A stretch of DNA of 10,599 bases, taken from positions 1 through 10,599 of the forward strand of contig JAKART010000042.1 in assembly GCA_021819255.1 (NCBI GenBank), written 5' to 3'. The notes below the pieces were generated by a model. That model was given only the letters and a program-made list of their open reading frames with translations. It made no database searches and was not told the origin of the DNA. Positions 1 through 5,626 of the stretch are shown here, piece by piece (position 1 is the first letter of the stretch; the number at the start of each line of letters is the position of its first letter). The translations under genes were made by a program, and so were the position numbers. This DNA is from Acidobacteriota bacterium (lineage in GTDB: Bacteria; Acidobacteriota; Terriglobia; Terriglobales; Acidobacteriaceae).

Positions 1-868
1 CAAAGGGCTGGAGGACGGTGTCCGGGCCAATCTGGACGGTGGCGTCGATGACCGAGGTCTCAGGGCGGAAGATGGTGACGCCCTGGGCCATGAGACGGCG
101 GGCGGTGGACAGGCGCATGGCGGCGTCCAGGTGCATCATCTCTTCGATGGTGTTGGCGCCCAGCACCTCTTCGACCGGACCTGCGGAGCGCAGGGCGACG
201 ACGCGTTCCCCGTGGGCAACGAGCCGGGCGGCGACATCGGTGAGGTACAGCTCGCCGTGGGCGTTATTGGGGGTGAGGGAGTCAAGGTGCGCGAAGAGTG
301 CAGAGGCGCGGAAGCAATAGATGCCGGAGTTTATCTCCGGCGCGGAGAGTTGATCGGTTGCGAGCGCCTTCTGCTCGACGATCGCCTGTACGTCCGGCGC
401 GGAACCTGAAGTCCGCAGGACTCGGCCGTAGCCGGTGGGGTTGGGCGGTACGGCGGTCAGGATGGTCATGGCCGCGCGCTCGGCGAGGTGAAAGTTGCAT
501 AGGGCCAGGAGGGTGGCGGGCTGGATCAGGGGGACATCGCCAGAGAGTACAAGAAAGTTCTCCGGGACGGCCTTACCGCTTGCGGCGAGGTGTTCGCGAA
601 GCTGCTGCATGGCGTGGCCGGTGCCGCGCTGCTCCGGTTGCAGGACGAAGTGAACGCCGGTGGCGGCGGCGGCGGCGCGGACCGCCTCCGCCTGATGGCC
701 GATAATGCAGTAAATCTGCGATGCGGGGACCAGGGATCTGGCGGCCGCGATGACGTGCAGCAGCAGAGCCTGGCCACCGATTTCGTGAAGCACTTTCGGG
801 CGGCGGGAGTTCAGGCGGGTGCCTTTGCCGGCCGCCATGATGGCGATTCCAAAGGAAGAGGTTTCCAT
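1..868 (-). CDS. glmU: Bifunctional UDP-GlcNAc pyrophosphorylase / GlcN-1-P acetyltransferase GlmU (3' end cut by window edge)
   Basis: This cytoplasmic enzyme acetylates glucosamine-1-phosphate and couples it to UTP, giving UDP-GlcNAc for peptidoglycan and lipopolysaccharide. I translated the minus strand from the ATG at 868-866; it stays open to the window edge (289 residues), covering the whole uridyltransferase domain and the start of the left-handed beta-helix acetyltransferase domain. Visible motifs are the nucleotide-binding loop AAGKGTR...PKVLH (residues 12-28), QRGTGHAM (80-87, uracil/ribose contacts), LSGDVPL with the probable Mg-binding Asp111, GYGRV (147-150), VEQKA, EINSGIY (179-184), HGELYLTDV (204-212) and GAN with the second probable Mg ligand Asn239. 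The hexapeptide-type helix starts near residue 270. The ATG lies 10 bp after the recQ stop and has only a weak Shine-Dalgarno, which suggests translational coupling to recQ. A run of alanines (65-69) comes from a GCC repeat. Family identity is very secure; presence of the acetyltransferase half is inferred because it is off the window. Confidence 0.95.
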   Translation of the reverse strand, partial: METSSFGIAIMAAGKGTRLNSRRPKVLHEIGGQALLLHVIAAARSLVPASQIYCIIGHQAEAVRAAAAATGVHFVLQPEQRGTGHAMQQLREHLAASGKAVPENFLVLSGDVPLIQPATLLALCNFHLAERAAMTILTAVPPNPTGYGRVLRTSGSAPDVQAIVEQKALATDQLSAPEINSGIYCFRASALFAHLDSLTPNNAHGELYLTDVAARLVAHGERVVALRSAGPVEEVLGANTIEEMMHLDAAMRLSTARRLMAQGVTIFRPETSVIDATVQIGPDTVLQPF

Positions 869-878
869 AGGGTGATTA

Positions 879-3617
879 TCATCCGTTGGAGGGGGTTTCT
901 ACGAGAGGTCGATTTGCCGGAGGGTCCCCTTGTTGGTGAGCCGGCTTGGCAAAGGCCCCGGCTTGGCAAAGGCCAAGGATGGTGGCGCCGAACTCGGCGA
1001 TCTTGTCTCGGCTGAGGCCGCGAATGGAGGCCAGAGCCTCCATGGAGCCGGGCCTGCTGAGGACGATGCTGCGCAGCAGGGTATCGGAGAGAATGAAGAA
1101 GGTAGGCAGGCCCGATGCTTGGGCTGCCTCCCGGCGCCAGTCTTTCAGGCCGGCTTCGAGGGTGAGTTGTGCTGGGGTGAGTTGGGAGGGCTGCGGCGTT
1201 GCGGGTGTGGGTGGGGCCGCAGTTGGCCCGGCCGGCGCTGGGGCGGAGGCAGAAAAAGGAGCCGCAGCTTTGGGGGCCCTTTCCGGCCTGGCGGAGGCTG
1301 GGGAGACCAGTGCCGGCGGATTGTGTTTCGCATCCGCAGCGGCTACCGGAAGCCGGGGCGGGCCGGGGTCTCGAAGTGCGCGGCCGGGGCTTCGGCGGGC
1401 CGCGCCGGCCAGGGGATACTCCTGGCCGCGGCAGATGGCGATCAGATCTGCGCCGTAGCGGTCGATCTTGGCGGAGCTCATGCCGGGCACAGCGTGGAGG
1501 GCGGTGAGGGTCTGTGGAGCATAGACGGCGATGGAGCGCAGGACCGCATCGGGCAGGACGAGGATGGCTGGGGTTCCGGTGGGGCGCGCAGTCTCGGTGC
1601 GCCAGTTGCGAAGGTGTTCCAGAATCTGTCTGGCTGCCAGGGTGAGGTGGGTAGAGTCCGGGGAGGGCGAGGGGATGGGCTTGGGGTTGCCCGGCCGGGT
1701 GCGTTCGGACTCGGCTGCGGCTGAGCTCTTCCTCAGACGGGCTTCGCGGGGACGGGCTTCGCGGGGGCGGGCTTCGCGGGGACGGGCTTCGCGGGGGCGG
1801 GCTTCGCGGCGCGTATCGGGGATCGCGGAACGGAGCCAGACGGTGTCCAGGGCTGCGTCGTCGCCATCCGAGAGCACGGCCTTGCCATCGTAAGTGATGG
1901 TTGCCTTTTTATAGGTGACCTCGCGTTCGTCCTGCGTGCGGAAGGTCTCATTGGCCAGGGTAAGGAGGCCGGCCCGCTTCAGGCCGTCCAGAAGGACATC
2001 GAAGGCTTTGCGGTCCTTGGTCAGGTTGAGTTCGGCAAAGAGCTTGCCGGTGGAGGTGCTGCGGTGCTCGAGCGCCGCGAGGATCTGGAGCAGCCAACGG
2101 CGCTCGCTGGGGCGGGGCTGGTGCGCGGCGTTGGCGGCTTCTCTGGCGGCGGGGTTGCAGACGTCGCAGAGGCCACAGGGTTTGAGCTTATCTGTGGTGT
2201 CGCCGAAGTGCTGCACCAGGCCGGCCATCCGGCAGGTGGTGGACTCCGCGAAGGCGATCATGCTGCTGACCTGAGCGCGGCGGATGGCGACCTGAGTCTC
2301 ATAGGCAGACTTCCAGGCAGGCTGATTTTCCTGCCTGGCGGGTGGATCTTCAGCCCGGCAGATGTCGCCGTTGATGTCCATCTGGCAGACGCCGGCGATG
2401 AGCAGCTTCTCGATGACGCGGTCAAGGGTCTCGCGGTCGATCGCGAGGCGTTTTTTGACCAGACCATGGTGCAACGCGTCGACGGGGGTGAACTCCGCGG
2501 GGAGGGATTCGGCCACGCTTTCCAGGTCGGCAACGGGCGGGTAGTTTTTTCCCAGGAAGAAATCCTGCACGCGGCGATCCGCGAAGCCGTGCAGGAGGAT
2601 GGCGCGGGCGGGAAGACCATCGCGGCCGGCGCGGCCAATCTCCTGGTAGTAGGACTCGACCGATCCGGGCAGGGCCACGTGAATGACGGTGCGGATGTTG
2701 GCTTTATCCACGCCCATGCCAAAGGCGACGGTGGCGACGACCACTTCCAACTTTCCAGATAAGAAGGCGCGCTGCACCTTCTCGCGGGTGCCGGGATCCA
2801 GACCGGCGTGGTAGGCAGCGGTGGGAAAGTGCTGGTGAAGGGTCGAGGCCAGTTCATCCGCGTCCCGGCGAGATTGGGCATAGACGATAGCGGGACGGGA
2901 GTTGGCCGCTTGCAGCAACCGGATGGCGAAGTCGGCGCGCTGGGGCTTGGAGAGCTCGACGACCTCAACGGCCAGGTTGTGGCGGCGGAAGCCGGTGATG
3001 AAGATGGCTGGGTTCCGGAGACCGAGTTGGAGGAGGATATCTCGCTGGACGGTAGGGGTCGCCGTGGCCGTGAGGGCGAGGATAGGAGCCGGGCGCAAGC
3101 TGGGAAGATAGTGGCCGAGCGTGCGATAGTCGGGGCGAAAGTCATGGCCCCACTGGGAGATGCAGTGCGCCTCATCAACGGCGACCAGGCAGGGCTTGCG
3201 CTTGACCAGCATCTCCGGAAAGCCGGGGACGCGGAGGCGTTCAGGAGCAATGAGGAGAAAGTCAAGGTTGCCGGAGAGATAGTCGCGGCAGGCCTGGCGG
3301 GCCTCCTCGCGAGACAGGCCGGAGTGCACCCGGGCGACCTGCAGGCCGAGTGCGGAGAGTTTGGATGCCTGGTCGTCCATCAGGGCAATCAGGGGCGAGA
3401 TGACAAGAGCGGCGCCGGAGTCTCCCGAGGCGCGGCGAGCGAGCGCCGGAAGCTGGTAGCAGAGGCTCTTGCCGGCCCCAGTGGGCATCACCAGGAGAAC
3501 GTCGCGGCCAGCCGCCGCACTCTCGCAGACCTTCTGCTGGTGAGCGCGGAAGTCGCCGTGGCCGAAGACGCGATGGAGGAGGTCGGAGAGGGTCTCGGTT
3601 GGCGACAGCGTGCTCAT
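879..3617 (-). CDS. recQ: ATP-dependent DNA helicase RecQ with two HRDC domains and a repetitive linker
   Basis: This is a 3'-5' superfamily 2 DNA helicase of recombination repair. The 912-residue product is much longer than E. coli RecQ (about 610). In order: helicase core with Walker A PTGAGKS (45-51), DEAH (148-151) followed by CISQWGHDFRPDY, ALTATAT (181-187), the SF2 C-terminal lobe with TVAFGMGVDK (296-305) and motif VI YYQEIGRAGRDG (323-334); the RecQ zinc site with Cys462, Cys481, Cys484 and Cys487; a winged-helix region (about 503-585); an Arg/Glu/Ala/Pro linker with five REARP-type repeats (604-628); HRDC domain 1 (about 656-731); a Pro/Ala-rich linker (732-815); and HRDC domain 2 (about 816-885). 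The tail after residue 886 is read through the second copy of a 17-bp tandem duplication. Start is the ATG at 3617; upstream AGG is close and weak. It is divergent from the S10 peptidase gene and lies 10 bp upstream of glmU, so the two probably share a transcript. Tandem HRDC domains are known in some RecQ proteins, for example those of Deinococcus and Neisseria. Confidence 0.95.
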   Translation of the reverse strand: MSTLSPTETLSDLLHRVFGHGDFRAHQQKVCESAAAGRDVLLVMPTGAGKSLCYQLPALARRASGDSGAALVISPLIALMDDQASKLSALGLQVARVHSGLSREEARQACRDYLSGNLDFLLIAPERLRVPGFPEMLVKRKPCLVAVDEAHCISQWGHDFRPDYRTLGHYLPSLRPAPILALTATATPTVQRDILLQLGLRNPAIFITGFRRHNLAVEVVELSKPQRADFAIRLLQAANSRPAIVYAQSRRDADELASTLHQHFPTAAYHAGLDPGTREKVQRAFLSGKLEVVVATVAFGMGVDKANIRTVIHVALPGSVESYYQEIGRAGRDGLPARAILLHGFADRRVQDFFLGKNYPPVADLESVAESLPAEFTPVDALHHGLVKKRLAIDRETLDRVIEKLLIAGVCQMDINGDICRAEDPPARQENQPAWKSAYETQVAIRRAQVSSMIAFAESTTCRMAGLVQHFGDTTDKLKPCGLCDVCNPAAREAANAAHQPRPSERRWLLQILAALEHRSTSTGKLFAELNLTKDRKAFDVLLDGLKRAGLLTLANETFRTQDEREVTYKKATITYDGKAVLSDGDDAALDTVWLRSAIPDTRREARPREARPREARPREARPREARLRKSSAAAESERTRPGNPKPIPSPSPDSTHLTLAARQILEHLRNWRTETARPTGTPAILVLPDAVLRSIAVYAPQTLTALHAVPGMSSAKIDRYGADLIAICRGQEYPLAGAARRSPGRALRDPGPPRLPVAAADAKHNPPALVSPASARPERAPKAAAPFSASAPAPAGPTAAPPTPATPQPSQLTPAQLTLEAGLKDWRREAAQASGLPTFFILSDTLLRSIVLSRPGSMEALASIRGLSRDKIAEFGATILGLCQAGAFAKPAHQQGDPPANRPLVETPSNG
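941..974. repeat. Perfect 17-bp tandem duplication (2 copies) in the 3' end of recQ
   Basis: The plus-strand unit CCGGCTTGGCAAAGGCC occurs at 941-957 and again, without a mismatch, at 958-974. In recQ (minus strand) the first copy encountered encodes the end of the second HRDC domain (GLCQAG) and the next copy is read in a different frame (AFAKPA). Because 17 is not a multiple of three, the copy number sets the frame of everything downstream up to the stop at 879. Confidence 0.9.
1737..1811. repeat. 15-bp in-frame minisatellite in recQ (five units)
   Basis: Five head-to-tail units of acgggcttcgcgggg or gcgggcttcgcgggg start at 1737, 1752, 1767, 1782 and 1797; the last unit is diverged at its end. 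The unit length is a multiple of three, so on the minus strand it encodes repeated REARP pentapeptides (RecQ residues 604-628, last unit REARL) in the linker between the winged-helix region and the first HRDC domain. Units differ mainly by an A/G change at the first base. Confidence 0.9.
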
Positions 3618-3716
3618 GGCCTGCGCTTATCTTCGCATAATCTTTGCCGCCCGCAGCGGATGGGCACAGGCCCCGGCGTGAGAGGGGAACGGATGGTGGT
3701 GCTGGGAGCGAGACTT

Positions 3717-3746
3717 TTGGCGATCGACAGTCGTATATGGTCTTAT
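3717..3746 (+). promoter_or_regulatory. Possible sigma70-type promoter for the S10 peptidase gene
   Basis: TTGGCG (3717-3722) and TCTTAT (3741-3746) each match the -35 and -10 consensus at four of six positions, with an 18-bp spacer. The predicted transcript would start about 55 bases before the TTG start codon and would contain the 15-bp tandem repeat. The match is weak in a high-GC genome, so this is only a candidate. Confidence 0.3.
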
Positions 3747-3752
3747 CGACAG
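3723..3752. repeat. Direct repeat of ATCGACAG at 22-bp spacing in the recQ/S10 divergent region
   Basis: The 8-mer ATCGACAG occurs at 3723-3730 and 3745-3752, 22 bp apart start to start, about two helical turns. One copy lies in the spacer and the other overlaps the -10 end of the candidate promoter. This geometry would suit a regulator binding one DNA face, but no known operator is recognised. Confidence 0.5.
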
Positions 3753-3781
3753 GCATTGTGTTTGGGGGCATTGTGTTTGGG
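3752..3781. repeat. Perfect 15-bp tandem direct repeat (2 copies) upstream of the S10 peptidase gene
   Basis: GGCATTGTGTTTGGG is present at 3752-3766 and again at 3767-3781 with no mismatch or gap. It is outside any coding region, between the candidate -10 element and the ribosome binding site, so it would probably be in the 5' leader. It could be a regulator site or a simple slippage duplication. Confidence 0.85.
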
Positions 3782-3796
3782 GCAACAGATCTTTAG

Positions 3797-3810
3797 GGAG
3801 GATTTCCTTG
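3797..3810 (+). promoter_or_regulatory. Ribosome binding site selecting a TTG start for the S10 peptidase
   Basis: GGAGG at 3797-3801 (in AGGGAGGA) lies six bases before TTG at 3808-3810. The next in-frame ATG at 3817 would have a 15-base gap, which is too long for this Shine-Dalgarno, so TTG is the better-supported start. Confidence 0.6.
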
Positions 3811-5418
3811 AACAGGATGGCAATTGGTTTCCGAGGCGTGCTGCGCATGGCTGGAGTTCCGGCTTTGGCGCTGGCTGGTTGGATGATGTTTTTGCCGAGC
3901 TCGGCTGCGCAGGATGCGCAGCCGCGGCACAGTCCTGATGCTCAGGCTGAAAAGGCGCAAGCGGACAAGAAAGATGGCGGTGGATTGCCTGTGCCGGCGG
4001 AAGTGAAGGTGGAGACCAAGCACGACTGGACCGCGGGCTCGCGGACGGTGCATTATACGGCCACCGCGGGGACGCTCCTGATCAAGGATGAGGCCAACCA
4101 GCCGATCGGGACGATGTTCTATGTGGCGTATACCGAGGACGGGGCCGCGCCGGCTACTCGGCCGGTGACGTTCCTGTATAACGGTGGGCCGGGATCAGCC
4201 AGCCTGTGGCTTCATATGGGCTCGGTGGGGCCGGTGAGGGTGGTGACGGACAGTCCCAAGGCTACCGGGCCGGCGCCGTTTACGGTGGTGCCGAACCAGT
4301 ACAGCTTGATCGACAAGACGGACCTGGTGTTTATTGACGCTCCGCTGACGGGGTTTTCGCGCCTGGTGGGCAAAGGGACCGTGAAGGACTTTGCGGGTGT
4401 GGACCAAGATGTGAAGGCATTTGAGAAGTTCATCACGCGCTATATCACCATCAACAACCGATGGAACTCGCCGAAGTTTTTGTTTGGCGAGAGCTATGGG
4501 ACGCCACGGTCCGCGGCGCTGGTCGCCGCGCTGAATAACGATGGGATCGAGTTCAATGGCGTGGTGCTGCTGTCTTCGATCCTGAACTATAACGTGATGA
4601 GCCCGGGATATGACCTGGCGACGGAGTATTATCTGCCCAGCTATGCGGCGATTGCCTGGTACTACAACAAGGTTCCTCACACCGGAACGATGGCGGAGTT
4701 CTTGCAGAAGGCGAGGGATTTTGCCCGTGGCCCGTACGCGACGGCCTTGGAGCAGGGCGATGGTCTCTCGGCTCAGGACTTTGACGCGACCGCCAAGCAG
4801 GTGGCGGCGTTCACGGGGCTGAGCGTGCAGTATGTGAAGGACTCGAAGCTGAGGATTCCAGCAATCCACTTCCGCAAGGAGCTCTTCCGCGACGACGACC
4901 GGATTCTGGGGCGATATGACGCTCGGTTCGAGGCGTTCGATGTGGATGCGGCGGGAGAGAATCCGGGGTTCGATCCTTCGGATTCGGGGATCTCAGGCGC
5001 CTTTGTGGGTGCGTTCCACAACTATCTGCAAAACGAGCTGAAGTATCCGGACTCGGAACCCTACGATTTGCAGGGACCAGGCGTGAACAGGGCCTGGGAC
5101 TGGAAGCATCAGCCTTCGGGCGCTCGACCCGGGTTCGGGCGAACGCAACCGATGCCGGATACGGTGATCGACCTGGGCGATGCGATGCGGAAGAACCCGC
5201 ACCTGAAGGTGTACTCGGCGAATGGATGGTTTGATCTGGCAACGCCGTTTTTCAGCACGGAGCACGATATTGCGCAGATGATGCTACCGCCGTCCATCGC
5301 TTCGAACGTGCGGTTCGGTTATTACCCGGCCGGGCACATGGTGTATCTCAACGTCGAGGCGCTGAGGCAGTTCCATGCAGATCTGGAGCAGTGGTATCCA
5401 ACCGCCATTGCGAAGTAG
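3808..5418 (+). CDS. Exported serine carboxypeptidase, peptidase family S10
   Basis: This is a secreted alpha/beta-hydrolase-fold peptidase that should remove C-terminal residues from peptides; its substrate is unknown. The 536-residue product begins with a signal peptide: basic n-region with Arg, hydrophobic VPALALAGWMMFLP (17-30) and a likely cleavage after SSAA (residue 34). The S10 oxyanion/substrate signature NGGPG is at 125-129. The nucleophile is in GESYG with Ser229, the acid is Asp476 in NGWFDLATP, and the base is His510 in PAGHMVY, so the triad is complete and in the family order. No membrane anchor is seen at the C-terminus (it ends at PTAIAK). The start is TTG at 3808 because of the well-placed Shine-Dalgarno; ATG at 3817 is an alternative and would leave the signal peptide intact. 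It stands alone, divergent from recQ, with a repeat-rich upstream region. Family assignment is secure; a role in peptide scavenging is inferred. Confidence 0.93.
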   Translation: MNRMAIGFRGVLRMAGVPALALAGWMMFLPSSAAQDAQPRHSPDAQAEKAQADKKDGGGLPVPAEVKVETKHDWTAGSRTVHYTATAGTLLIKDEANQPIGTMFYVAYTEDGAAPATRPVTFLYNGGPGSASLWLHMGSVGPVRVVTDSPKATGPAPFTVVPNQYSLIDKTDLVFIDAPLTGFSRLVGKGTVKDFAGVDQDVKAFEKFITRYITINNRWNSPKFLFGESYGTPRSAALVAALNNDGIEFNGVVLLSSILNYNVMSPGYDLATEYYLPSYAAIAWYYNKVPHTGTMAEFLQKARDFARGPYATALEQGDGLSAQDFDATAKQVAAFTGLSVQYVKDSKLRIPAIHFRKELFRDDDRILGRYDARFEAFDVDAAGENPGFDPSDSGISGAFVGAFHNYLQNELKYPDSEPYDLQGPGVNRAWDWKHQPSGARPGFGRTQPMPDTVIDLGDAMRKNPHLKVYSANGWFDLATPFFSTEHDIAQMMLPPSIASNVRFGYYPAGHMVYLNVEALRQFHADLEQWYPTAIAK

Positions 5419-5526
5419 GCGATGGGTAAAAGCTGGACGCTTGCCGTGGCGAGGCGTTTGCGGCGTCAAGCCCGGCTCCCCGGCGGAGCTGAGCAACGGC
5501 GACAGGCGCCGGGACCGGAATGGCTC

Positions 5527-5555
5527 CAGCCGGCGATTCCGTGCCCATCCGGCTG
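5527..5555. other. Inverted repeat (7-bp stem) between the S10 and YyaL genes
   Basis: CAGCCGG (5527-5533) and CCGGCTG (5549-5555) are perfect complements around a 15-base loop. A second small hairpin, GCTCC/GGAGC, lies at 5475-5489. Neither is followed by a T run, so an intrinsic terminator for the peptidase gene is not demonstrated. The remaining 208-bp gap (5419-5626) shows no clear promoter or small gene. Confidence 0.3.
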
Positions 5556-5626
5556 AGACCAGCCGCCTTGGGTGTGCGAGGAGCTTCAGGATGGAGGTTT
5601 CATCCGGGCATTTAGACTAAGGGACG

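Noticed and set aside
1531..1893. Plus-strand open frame full of ASRGR repeats opposite recQ
   Set aside because: It is the antisense reading of the 15-bp repeat in recQ; no family features and no ribosome binding site.
2808..3938. Long plus-strand open frame (376 codons) opposite the recQ 5' half and running into the S10 gene
   Set aside because: It is a GC-driven shadow of recQ, which has complete helicase motifs on the other strand.
5375..5620. Small plus-strand open frame of 81 codons spanning the S10 stop and the gap
   Set aside because: It overlaps the peptidase C-terminus out of frame, lacks a ribosome binding site and has no recognisable features.
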